Below, piece by piece: positions 43,472 through 51,807 of a DNA stretch of 64,000 nt; position 1 is the first letter of the stretch, and every line of letters begins with the position of its first letter. The notes beneath the pieces are model-generated. The model saw nothing but the letters and a program-made list of their open reading frames with translations, did no database searches and was not told where the DNA came from. The position numbers and the translations under genes were made by a program. Source of the stretch: JBBQKI01 sp038326725 (GTDB taxonomy: Bacteria > Bacteroidota > Bacteroidia > Flavobacteriales > Flavobacteriaceae); NCBI GenBank assembly GCA_038326725.1, contig JBBQKI010000006.1, positions 1 through 64,000 of the forward strand. The letters run 5' to 3'.

Positions 43472-44686
43472 ATGCGCCAAAGGTCATTATTCCTTGTAGC
43501 ATTTTTATATGCTTTTTGCATTGCTATTTCACAGGATATAACCACTACAACTTTTGGAAAAGGAATGTTGAATGTCATGGCTAAGGATAGCACTTGGAGC
43601 GTGAAATTCGCGCCTCGCATCCAGCTCCAGGCCAATTCAAACTGGGAATATTCCAATGGCCAATTTGGCAAACCCCTTCAAAATTTCCTTATCCGTAGGG
43701 CTAGGCTTAAATTTGACGGCTTCGCATTTTCCCCAAAACTGAAATATAAAATCGAGATTGGCCTTTCAGGCAATGATATTTCGGGAGCTTCCGAATATAC
43801 TGGTCATGCGGACAGGTATATCTTGGATGCGGTGGTAAAATGGAATTTTTATGAAAATTTTGAGCTTTGGGCAGGGCAAACAAAACTGCCTGGAAACTTA
43901 GAGCGGCTCGTTTCATCCGGAGAAATGCAATTAGTGGACCGTTCATTGCTAAATGCCTATTTTAATATAGACCGCGATCTTGGCCTGCAACTGCACCACA
44001 GGATTCAGTTTTCCGAAACCATATTCATTCGAGAAAAAATTTCCATTTCGCAGGGCGAGGGCCGCAACGTAATCACGGGGAATTTGGGCGGGCATCAATA
44101 TACCGGAAGGATTGACTTTCTGCCTTTTGGGGAATTTAATGGTAAAGGGGATTATTCCCAAAGTGATTTAGAGAGGGAAGCTTCGCCAAAATTTATGTTG
44201 AGCACCGCTTATGATTTTAACCATAACGCTGTGAAAACCCGAAGCAACTTAGGCAAATATCTGTTCACAAGCACCGGTTTTCACGAAACCGACATTACTA
44301 CCATTTTTGTGGATGCCATGTTCAAGTATCAAGGTTTCTCTTTTATGGGGGAATATGCTTTGAGGGAAGCAGAAGCTCCCATTGCCATTGAAGAAGACGG
44401 AAGCCCTGCTATTGACGAAGACGGAAATTTTACCAGGGCATTTGTTGAAGAAGGTAATGCCCTGAATTTACAGGCCGGGTACTTGTTCTTGAATAATTAT
44501 GAAATTGCGGCACGTTATACTGAAATTGACTTGAAAAATTACAGCGACCATAACCAATATACTATTGGCCTTTCAAAATACATTGTCGGGCATTACTTGA
44601 AAATACAGGCGGATTTCAGCTATACCACTTTAAACGGAGATAGCGATGAACTGGAATACCGCTTGGGTTTTGATTTGCACTTTTAG
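43472..44686 (+). CDS. OprP/OprO-type phosphate-selective porin
   Basis: 404 residues. Signal peptide (cleavage after IAISQ) and a barrel of about 16 strands with family segments RIQLQANSNWEYS, LIRRARLKFDGFAFSPKLKY, the WAGQTKLPGNLERL motif and a C-terminal LGFDLHF. The family (PF07396) includes anion channels specific for phosphate or pyrophosphate in Pseudomonas. Selectivity depends on a lysine/arginine ladder that I cannot map here. The PiT permease 77 nt downstream fits a role in phosphate entry. Confidence 0.88.
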   Translation: MRQRSLFLVAFLYAFCIAISQDITTTTFGKGMLNVMAKDSTWSVKFAPRIQLQANSNWEYSNGQFGKPLQNFLIRRARLKFDGFAFSPKLKYKIEIGLSGNDISGASEYTGHADRYILDAVVKWNFYENFELWAGQTKLPGNLERLVSSGEMQLVDRSLLNAYFNIDRDLGLQLHHRIQFSETIFIREKISISQGEGRNVITGNLGGHQYTGRIDFLPFGEFNGKGDYSQSDLEREASPKFMLSTAYDFNHNAVKTRSNLGKYLFTSTGFHETDITTIFVDAMFKYQGFSFMGEYALREAEAPIAIEEDGSPAIDEDGNFTRAFVEEGNALNLQAGYLFLNNYEIAARYTEIDLKNYSDHNQYTIGLSKYIVGHYLKIQADFSYTTLNGDSDELEYRLGFDLHF

Positions 44687-44697
44687 CCTTTTAACAC

Positions 44698-44716
44698 ATA
44701 ACAATTTGGTAACACT
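44698..44716. promoter_or_regulatory. PHO-box-like direct repeat upstream of the PiT gene
   Basis: ATAACAA, TTTG, GTAACAC: two 7-mers with a 4-bp spacer (11-bp period). It contains TTTGGTAACACT (44705-44716), matching the core at 38318 and 43141. It lies 48 bp before the PiT ATG and just after the porin stop. Confidence 0.4.
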
Positions 44717-44763
44717 CATTCGTGATTTAAGTATGAAATTTGCAACACTTTTAATATAGCTCC

Positions 44764-47007
44764 ATGGATAATATTTATTTATTAATGCTCATTGCTTTGG
44801 CGGTATTGGCCGTAGCAGATTTAGTTGTAGGAGTAAGCAACGATGCGGTGAATTTCCTCAATTCAGCCATTGGATCAAAAGCGATTCCATTTAAAACCAT
44901 TATGATCGTGGCCAGTTTGGGGATTTTTATAGGGGCAGTATATTCAAGCGGGATGATGGAGGTGGCAAGAAGTGGCATATTCGTACCCGGGAAATTCTTT
45001 TTCGATGAATTGATGATCATTTTCATGGCGGTTATGATAGCGGATGTATTGCTATTGGATTTTTTCAACACTTTAGGGCTGCCAACCTCCACAACAGTTT
45101 CGATAGTGTTTGATTTGCTGGGGGCCACTGTAGTTATGGCTTTGATAAAAGTGGGGTCTTCAAACGTAGAAACCCTTGAGGATATAAAAAACTACATAAA
45201 TACCGAAACGGCTATTACCATTATTGTAGGGATTGTTTTATCCGTTGTTATTGCCTTTACCATTGGGGCTTTTGTACAATTTCTTTCCCGAATGTTATTC
45301 ACTTTCAATTACGAGAAAAAATTAAAAATCTTTGGGCCTCTTTTTGGTGGGGTCGCATTAACTGCCATCAGTTATTTCATCTTTATGAAAGGTCTAAAAG
45401 GCACTCCATATTATGATGAACTTAGTTGGTTATTGGACGGGAACCAATTGGTGAACATTGGCGTGAGCTTTGTTGTTTGGACCCTATTTTCATATCTCTT
45501 CCAAATAATTTTTAAAAAAACCATCCTTTTGATTGTAATTGCGGTAGGCACCTTTGGTCTTGCGTTGGCATTTGCAGGTAACGATCTGGTAAACTTTATC
45601 GGAGTACCGATGGCCGCATTTCATTCTTATGAAGCGTGGATGGCATCCGGGGCCTCGCCTTTTAGCTTCTCCATGGAAATACTTTCAGAGAAAGTTCCCA
45701 CGGAACCCCTAATACTTTTTATTGCCGGCGCCATTATGGTTTTCACGCTTTGGTTTTCCAAAAAGGCGAAGACGGTAACGGAAACGGAGGTAGGCTTATC
45801 TAGGGATGGTGAAGGCCATGAAAAGTTCCAGCCCAACATGTTGTCTCGATTGATGGTAAGGGGCAGCACCAACTTGATGAAAACGCTTTCGCTTGTTGTG
45901 CCGAAATCCACCCAGAACAAGATCAATGCCCGGTTTCAAAAGCCGGTTATCGAATTGCCTATGAAGAAAAGTTACGAAATGCCGGCGTTTGATATGATTC
46001 GCGCCTCTGTAAACCTTGTGATTGCGGGTGTTATTATCTCTTTTGCCACATCATTAAAATTACCGCTTTCCACTACTTATGTAACATTCATGGTGGCCAT
46101 GGGAAGCTCTTTGGCGGACCGGGCGTGGGGTCGCGAAAGTGCTGTTTACCGAGTAGCGGGGGTTCTTAACGTTATTGGGGGCTGGTTTGTTACAGCAATA
46201 GTTGCTTTTATGGCCTCAGGTCTTATAACATACCTTATATATATTGGGCGGGCACCCATGATTGCCGTATTATTACTACTGGCCATTGGTTTAATGGTCC
46301 GAAATTATTTAGCACATCACAAAGAATCCATTAAGGTAACCGCAAAGCGGAACCTTAAAAAAGCCGAAATAAAAACCGTTCAAGGCATTATTAAAGAAAG
46401 TGCAGAGCACATTTCAAATGTTATTGCCCGAACCAATAAAATATTTTCGGATATGTTAACGGGATTGGCCACTGAGGATGTAAAAAAATTGAAAAAAAGC
46501 AAAAGAGGGGTTTCCAAACTTAATGAAGAAGTGGAAGAGTTACGGGATAATATTTTTTATTTCATTAAAAATTTGGACGAAACCAGTGTCCGAGGCAGTA
46601 AATTTTACATAGACTTGTTACGCTATTTGCAAGATATTGCTCAATCCTTGGAATTTATTTCAAAAGCCAGTTATAAACATGTGAACAATAACCACAAGGC
46701 TCTTCGTTTTAATCAAATAAAGGACCTCCAGGAAATAGAGCAACATTTGAACACACTTTTAGGGGAAATTGAGAATATTTTCAATAAGCGCGAATTTGAA
46801 AAAATAGATTTGGTGTTGGACAAAAAAACCGAGCTTTTTGATGTCCTTTCCCGCAAGATAGAAAAACAGATAGCACGAACCAGGACCGAAGAATCCAGCC
46901 CAAAGAATACAACACTATATTTCAGCCTCCTCTTGGAAACCAAGGATTTAGTAGCAGCTATTATGAGTTTGATGGAAGAGTATTATTCGAGTTATAAAAA
47001 GGGGTAG
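44764..47007 (+). CDS. PiT-family phosphate permease fused to a PhoU-like domain
   Basis: 747 residues. The first 520 or so form a PiT (PF01384) transporter with the duplicated signature: NDAVNFLNSAIGSKAI with DFFNTLGLPTSTTVS in the first half, and AGNDLVNFIGVPMAAFHSY, then SLKLPLSTTYVTFMVAMG in the second. It imports inorganic phosphate with a cation. Residues about 530-747 are soluble, helical and coiled-coil-rich (HISNVIARTNKIFSDML, LRDNIFYFIKNLDE), resembling PhoU/DUF47 proteins that are separate partners of PiT in other bacteria. The fusion probably gates or senses transport. No phosphate-ABC (pst) genes are in the window. Confidence 0.9.
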   Translation: MDNIYLLMLIALAVLAVADLVVGVSNDAVNFLNSAIGSKAIPFKTIMIVASLGIFIGAVYSSGMMEVARSGIFVPGKFFFDELMIIFMAVMIADVLLLDFFNTLGLPTSTTVSIVFDLLGATVVMALIKVGSSNVETLEDIKNYINTETAITIIVGIVLSVVIAFTIGAFVQFLSRMLFTFNYEKKLKIFGPLFGGVALTAISYFIFMKGLKGTPYYDELSWLLDGNQLVNIGVSFVVWTLFSYLFQIIFKKTILLIVIAVGTFGLALAFAGNDLVNFIGVPMAAFHSYEAWMASGASPFSFSMEILSEKVPTEPLILFIAGAIMVFTLWFSKKAKTVTETEVGLSRDGEGHEKFQPNMLSRLMVRGSTNLMKTLSLVVPKSTQNKINARFQKPVIELPMKKSYEMPAFDMIRASVNLVIAGVIISFATSLKLPLSTTYVTFMVAMGSSLADRAWGRESAVYRVAGVLNVIGGWFVTAIVAFMASGLITYLIYIGRAPMIAVLLLLAIGLMVRNYLAHHKESIKVTAKRNLKKAEIKTVQGIIKESAEHISNVIARTNKIFSDMLTGLATEDVKKLKKSKRGVSKLNEEVEELRDNIFYFIKNLDETSVRGSKFYIDLLRYLQDIAQSLEFISKASYKHVNNNHKALRFNQIKDLQEIEQHLNTLLGEIENIFNKREFEKIDLVLDKKTELFDVLSRKIEKQIARTRTEESSPKNTTLYFSLLLETKDLVAAIMSLMEEYYSSYKKG

Positions 47008-47141
47008 ACCATTCTTGGAAATAAATTATTCTTATTTGTTTTGTATTGCATATTTTCGCAAAATTATTAAGGCAATTCCGGAAATATATAAAAACCCCCC
47101 AATTATGGAATGCAGCCGCAAAACCACCTAAACTTAAAATT

Positions 47142-47912
47142 ATGAAACTAAAATTATTATCTATTGTTCTTGTGATGGCTTGCAGTTTTGCTTTTGCGCA
47201 AAAAAAAGTAAAATACACTGACACGGAATTGGACATGCTTAAAACTTATTATTTCGCTGAGGGTTTTAACAAACCAGCGACAAAAAAAGTTTCAACGGTT
47301 ATTATGAAAGACGGTACTGAACACAAGGGCCATTGTAAAAACATCACAACAAAAAAAGGACAGATATATGAAATTGTTTTTGTAGATAGCATTACGGAAC
47401 AAAAAAACACTTACGAAGCTGAAAAAATTGCTGAAGCTTATCTTTATGCAAGTGGTTTTGAAAAATTCGGGAAAGTATCCCAAAAGTTTAGCAACTTTGG
47501 AATGGGAAGAAGAAATAGCGCAAAAAAACTGACTACTAATGACGAGATTTATTTCGTGAACCAAAAAGTTTCCTTGAAAAACAAAAAAGATGAAAAGGAA
47601 TTTTTGATGCAGTTAGTCAATCCGGATTTCAGCACTGTAATATCGGTTTACCACGACCCTTTCGCTAAAGAAACAGCAGGCTTTTCAGTTGGTGGCTCTC
47701 CCTCTTTTGGCGGTGGGGTGGTAAAATCCTATTATGTTCAAAAAGGTGATAAAATTATCTGGTTGCATAGCAGTGATTTTGAGGAAAATTATGAATTCCT
47801 TTTTGGTGACAATACGGATTTTATGAAAAAATACCCCTACAAATCGGTTGATTGGGATTGGTTTAGCGCGCTTATTTTGGAATATACAACTATGTCCACA
47901 CAAGAAGGGTAA
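47142..47912 (+). CDS. secreted protein of unknown function
   Basis: 256 residues from ATG 47142, giving a normal signal peptide (MKLKLLSIVLVMACSFAFAQ); the open frame upstream to 47046 is not coding-like. The mature part is rich in Lys and aromatic residues, with a repeated pattern of short strands and the segments LYASGFEKFGKVSQKF and SVGGSPSFGGGVVKSYY. No domain recognised. It follows the PiT gene by 134 nt on the same strand and ends at a strong terminator, so it may or may not belong to the phosphate locus. Confidence 0.75.
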   Translation: MKLKLLSIVLVMACSFAFAQKKVKYTDTELDMLKTYYFAEGFNKPATKKVSTVIMKDGTEHKGHCKNITTKKGQIYEIVFVDSITEQKNTYEAEKIAEAYLYASGFEKFGKVSQKFSNFGMGRRNSAKKLTTNDEIYFVNQKVSLKNKKDEKEFLMQLVNPDFSTVISVYHDPFAKETAGFSVGGSPSFGGGVVKSYYVQKGDKIIWLHSSDFEENYEFLFGDNTDFMKKYPYKSVDWDWFSALILEYTTMSTQEG

Positions 47913-47940
47913 AGAAAATTAAAAAAATAATTTGCCAATA

Positions 47941-47974
47941 AAAAGCCCTTGTCGTTTTAAACAAGGGCTTTTTT
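47941..47974. terminator. bidirectional intrinsic terminator
   Basis: AAAAGCCCTTGT (47941-47952) and ACAAGGGCTTTT (47961-47972) form a perfect 12-bp stem. It lies between the convergent secreted-protein gene and nrdA. Confidence 0.92.
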
Positions 47975-47998
47975 AATTTATTTAAATCAAAAATGAAA

Positions 47999-50434
47999 TC
48001 AGGAACCGCACATCAAACAATCATCCGGGTTTGCGTCCTTGGAGTTTGCCAGCAGCTCCCTAAGTTCCTGAGCCGTTATGGGTGTATGTGCAAGAACTGC
48101 TGCTTCATCGGTAACTTCCACTTCCACGGGAACTTCAACAACTTCTGCTATGGGTTCTTTTTTGGTTTCGTTGTTCAAGGTAAACTTGATGGCATCCACG
48201 GCGCTTTTGGTCCTTAAATAATACATCCCAGTTTTCAGGCCACTTTTCCAGGCATAAAAATGCATCGATGTTAGTTTTGATATGTTCGCATTTTCCATGA
48301 ACAAATTCAAAGATTGCGACTGGTCTATGAAATAACCACGGTGGCGGGACATATCGATAATATCCTTCATGCTCAGTTCCCACACGGTTTTATAGAGTTC
48401 TTTCAAATCCTGCGGAATAATGTCAATATCCTGTACTGAACCATTAGCACGCATAATCTGTTCTTTCAACTCTTCGTTCCAAAGTCCAAGGTTCACGAGG
48501 TCTTCAAGCAAATGTTGGTTTACCACGATGAATTCCCCGGATAATACCCGGCGGGTATAAATATTGGAAGTGTAGGGTTCGAAAGCTTCATTGTTTCCAA
48601 GGATTTGAGAAGTGGAAGCGGTGGGCATCGGCGCTACCAACAATGAATTTCTAACACCGTGTTTTTTAATGTCCTTTCGCAATTTTGCCCAATCCCAACG
48701 GCCACTCAATTCTTCATCTTTAATTCCCCAAAGGTTATGTTGAAAAAGTCCTTCGGATATGGGTGAACCTTTATAGCTTTGGTAAGCCCCGTCCGTTTTG
48801 GCTTCTTCCATAGAAGCGCTTAAAGCTGCAAAATAAAGGGTTTCAAAAATTTCCTGATTCAGTTTTTTTGCTTCATCGGAAGTAAAGGGAAGGCGCAACA
48901 AAATAAATGCATCGGCCAAGCCTTGAACGCCAAGGCCAATGGGACGATGGCGGAAGTTGGAATTCTCCGCTTCTATTATAGGGTAAAAGTTCCTATCGAT
49001 TACACGGTTCAGGTTTTTGGTAACCCGCTTGGTAACGCGATAAAGTTCTTTATGATCGAATTCCCCGTTTTTGATGAACATGGGCAAGGCTATGGATGCA
49101 AGGTTACAAACTGCCACCTCATCGGGAGAGGTAAATTCCATAATCTCGGTGCAAAGGTTTGACGAACGGATAGTTCCCAAATTCTTTTGGTTGCTTTTGC
49201 GGTTAGCCGCATCTTTATAAAGCATGTAGGGGGTGCCTGTTTCTATTTGTGATTCCAAGATTTTTTCCCAAAGCTCACGGGCTTTTATGGTTTTACGGCC
49301 TTTGTTTTCGGATTCATATTTTAAATACAGGGCATCAAAAACCTCGCTATGGCAATCATACAAACCGGGGCATTCGTTGGGGCACATCAAAGTCCAATGG
49401 CCATCTTCCTGTACGCGTTTCATAAACAAATCCGGAATCCACATCGCATAAAAAAGGTCGCGGGCACGCATTTCTTCTTTTCCATGGTTTTTCTTTAAAT
49501 CCAGAAAATCAAAAATATCGGCATGCCATGGTTCCACATAAATAGCGAAGGAACCTTTGCGTTTTCCGCCGCCTTGATCCACATATCGGGCGGTATCATT
49601 GAACACGCGGAGCATGGGCACAATCCCGTTTGAAGTACCATTAGTACCGGAAATATACGACCCAGTGGCGCGTACATTATGAATGGACAACCCAATTCCG
49701 CCGGCAGATTGTGAGATTTTGGCGGTTTGTTTCAAGGTGTCGTATATTCCATCGATACTGTCATCCTTCATGGCCAGTAGGAAGCATGAAGACATTTGTG
49801 GTTTTGGAGTGCCGCTGTTGAAAAGGGTGGGCGTAGCATGGGTAAAGAATTTTTTGGACATTAGCTCATAAGTTTCCTTTACGGCCATCAAATCGTCCAA
49901 ATGGATGCCCACTGAAACGCGCATCAACATGTGTTGTGGCCTTTCAACGATTTGCCCATTTAATTTCAACAAATAAGACCTTTCTATAGTTTTGAAACCA
50001 AAATAATCATACCCGAAATCGCGGTTATAAATAATGGTGGAATCCAGTTCTTCCGCATTGTTTTTAATAACTTCATGAACTTCATCGCTTAAAAGTGGGG
50101 CCTTTTTTCCGGTACGCGGATTTACATATTCGTAAAGATCCGTCATTACCTCCGAAAAGGATTTTTTGGTGTTTTTATGAAGGTTGGAAACGGAAATCCT
50201 TGCCGCCAAACGGGCATAATCCGGATGGGTGGTGGTCATGGTAGCGGCAATTTCTGCGGCCAGGTTGTCGAGCTCGCTGGTAGTAACACCATCGTAAAGC
50301 CCTTCTATAACCCGCATTGCCACCTTCACCGGGTCCACCCGTTCATTCAGGCCGTAGCATAGCTTGCGCACCCGGGCGGTGATTTTATCAAACATTATGG
50401 GTTCTTTGCGGCCGTCTCTTTTTACTACGTTCAT
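47999..50434 (-). CDS. nrdA: class Ia ribonucleotide reductase, large subunit
   Basis: 811 residues. N-terminal ATP-cone (VVKRDGRKEPIMFDKITARV, residues 3-22) for allosteric activity control, catalytic barrel with NSGTPKPQMSSCFLL (one redox Cys), the NLCTEI/CNLASIALP segment, and a C-terminal redox pair in CLMCGS for reactivation by thioredoxin or glutaredoxin. Reduces ribonucleoside diphosphates with the radical supplied by NrdB, encoded 106 nt upstream in the same operon. Confidence 0.96.
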   Translation of the reverse strand: MNVVKRDGRKEPIMFDKITARVRKLCYGLNERVDPVKVAMRVIEGLYDGVTTSELDNLAAEIAATMTTTHPDYARLAARISVSNLHKNTKKSFSEVMTDLYEYVNPRTGKKAPLLSDEVHEVIKNNAEELDSTIIYNRDFGYDYFGFKTIERSYLLKLNGQIVERPQHMLMRVSVGIHLDDLMAVKETYELMSKKFFTHATPTLFNSGTPKPQMSSCFLLAMKDDSIDGIYDTLKQTAKISQSAGGIGLSIHNVRATGSYISGTNGTSNGIVPMLRVFNDTARYVDQGGGKRKGSFAIYVEPWHADIFDFLDLKKNHGKEEMRARDLFYAMWIPDLFMKRVQEDGHWTLMCPNECPGLYDCHSEVFDALYLKYESENKGRKTIKARELWEKILESQIETGTPYMLYKDAANRKSNQKNLGTIRSSNLCTEIMEFTSPDEVAVCNLASIALPMFIKNGEFDHKELYRVTKRVTKNLNRVIDRNFYPIIEAENSNFRHRPIGLGVQGLADAFILLRLPFTSDEAKKLNQEIFETLYFAALSASMEEAKTDGAYQSYKGSPISEGLFQHNLWGIKDEELSGRWDWAKLRKDIKKHGVRNSLLVAPMPTASTSQILGNNEAFEPYTSNIYTRRVLSGEFIVVNQHLLEDLVNLGLWNEELKEQIMRANGSVQDIDIIPQDLKELYKTVWELSMKDIIDMSRHRGYFIDQSQSLNLFMENANISKLTSMHFYAWKSGLKTGMYYLRTKSAVDAIKFTLNNETKKEPIAEVVEVPVEVEVTDEAAVLAHTPITAQELRELLANSKDANPDDCLMCGS

Positions 50435-50540
50435 GAGGTATTAATTTTATTGATTGGTTCTTTTTTTTGAAAAAATGTGCTGATGCATAATTTTAAGTTA
50501 CACATTTTCAGCGATATAATATTAAAGCAAGAATTGCCTT

Positions 50541-51518
50541 TTAAAAATCCGCGTCGAAACTAATCTTATTGGATTCCTTGTCTTTATTGGTAACTCCAGC
50601 TTTTTGGTATTCGGAAACCCTTTTCTCAAAAAAATTGGTTTTGCCCTGAAGCGAAATCATATCCATAAAATCGAAAGGGTTTGTGGAGTTATATTCCTTT
50701 TCGCATTTCAGTTCAACCAAAAGCCGGTCGGTAACAAATTCGAGATACTGCGTCATCAATTTTGAATTCATCCCGATCAAGCTGGCAGGCAACGATTCGG
50801 TAATAAATTCCCGTTCAATATTCAAGGCATCTACAAGGATTTCGCGGATGCGTTCTTTGGGGACTTTGTTCACCAAATGGTGATTATGAAGGTGTACGGC
50901 AAAGTCGCAGTGCACGCCTTCGTCTCGGGAAATCAATTCATTTGAAAAAGTAAGTCCGGGCATTATGCCGCGTTTTTTCAACCAAAAAATAGAGCAGAAA
51001 GCACCGGAAAAGAAAATACCTTCTACCGCGGCAAAAGCGATTAAACGTTCGGCAAAACTTGGGCTTTCAATCCATTTCAATGCCCAATCTGCCTTCTTTT
51101 TAATGGCCGGGAAATTATCCAGCGCATGGAAAAGTTTGTCTTTTTCAACCTCATCTTTTACATAAGTATCGATCAATAACGAATAGGTCTCGGAATGGAT
51201 GTTTTCCATCATAATTTGAAATCCGTAAAAGAATTTCGCCTCGCTGTATTGCACTTCGCTCACAAAGTTTTCGGCTAGGTTTTCATTTACGATCCCATCG
51301 GAAGCGGCAAAAAATGCAAGAATGTGTTTTATGAAATAACGCTCGTCGTCATTTAGTTTTGTTGTCCAGTCGGACATGTCTTGATGGAGGTCTATTTCCT
51401 CGGCGGTCCAGAAGCTGGCCTCGCTTTTTTTATACCATTCCCAAATGTCGTGGTGCTGGATGGGGAAAATTACAAATCGGTTTTCGTCTGGTTGTAGAAT
51501 GGGTTCAATTGCGCTCAT
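50541..51518 (-). CDS. nrdB: class Ia ribonucleotide reductase, small subunit
   Basis: 325-residue ferritin-like radical-generating subunit. Iron ligands and radical site are in the expected helices: WTAEEIDLHQD, then EIQ-type residues in YGFQIMMENIHSETYSLL, and ISRDEGVHCDFAVHL later. The C-terminal tail (NKISFDADF) should dock into NrdA. The gene order nrdB-nrdA is the reverse of E. coli. Its upstream region contains DnaA-box-like 9-mers. Confidence 0.95.
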   Translation of the reverse strand: MSAIEPILQPDENRFVIFPIQHHDIWEWYKKSEASFWTAEEIDLHQDMSDWTTKLNDDERYFIKHILAFFAASDGIVNENLAENFVSEVQYSEAKFFYGFQIMMENIHSETYSLLIDTYVKDEVEKDKLFHALDNFPAIKKKADWALKWIESPSFAERLIAFAAVEGIFFSGAFCSIFWLKKRGIMPGLTFSNELISRDEGVHCDFAVHLHNHHLVNKVPKERIREILVDALNIEREFITESLPASLIGMNSKLMTQYLEFVTDRLLVELKCEKEYNSTNPFDFMDMISLQGKTNFFEKRVSEYQKAGVTNKDKESNKISFDADF

Positions 51519-51621
51519 GTTGTCCTTTGTGGGGTTAAAAAAAGATTAAAAAATCTGCCGTTACTAGGGACTAACAAATATGAAAAAATTTGAAGGTTAT
51601 TAGCCTTAAAATCTGTGTAGG

Positions 51622-51642
51622 TTTTCAACAAAGTTTTCAACA
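51622..51642. repeat. tandem DnaA-box-like 9-mers upstream of nrdBA
   Basis: TTTTCAACA occurs at 51622-51630 and 51634-51642, 12 bp apart; TTATGAACA at 51728-51736 is a looser match. DnaA boxes are TTATCCACA-like. The rest of the 289-bp gap before the ABC permease gene is AT-rich with no gene or clear promoter. Confidence 0.35.
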
Positions 51643-51807
51643 TAGTAAATTTGGGGTGTTAATGTTGTTTTGTTAAAATTGACTTATAAAATGCTGATTA
51701 TAAATATTTTAAAAATAATTCACTGGGTTATGAACATTAATTTTCACTCTGCTTGAAGCATTTAGGAATAGCTGTTTAAAGGGTGTTTTTGGTTTGGCCG
51801 CAACCCC

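Noticed and set aside
51519..51807. Gap with DnaA-like 9-mers as a replication origin
   Set aside because: Too short, only two or three loose boxes, no dnaA or other origin genes in the window.
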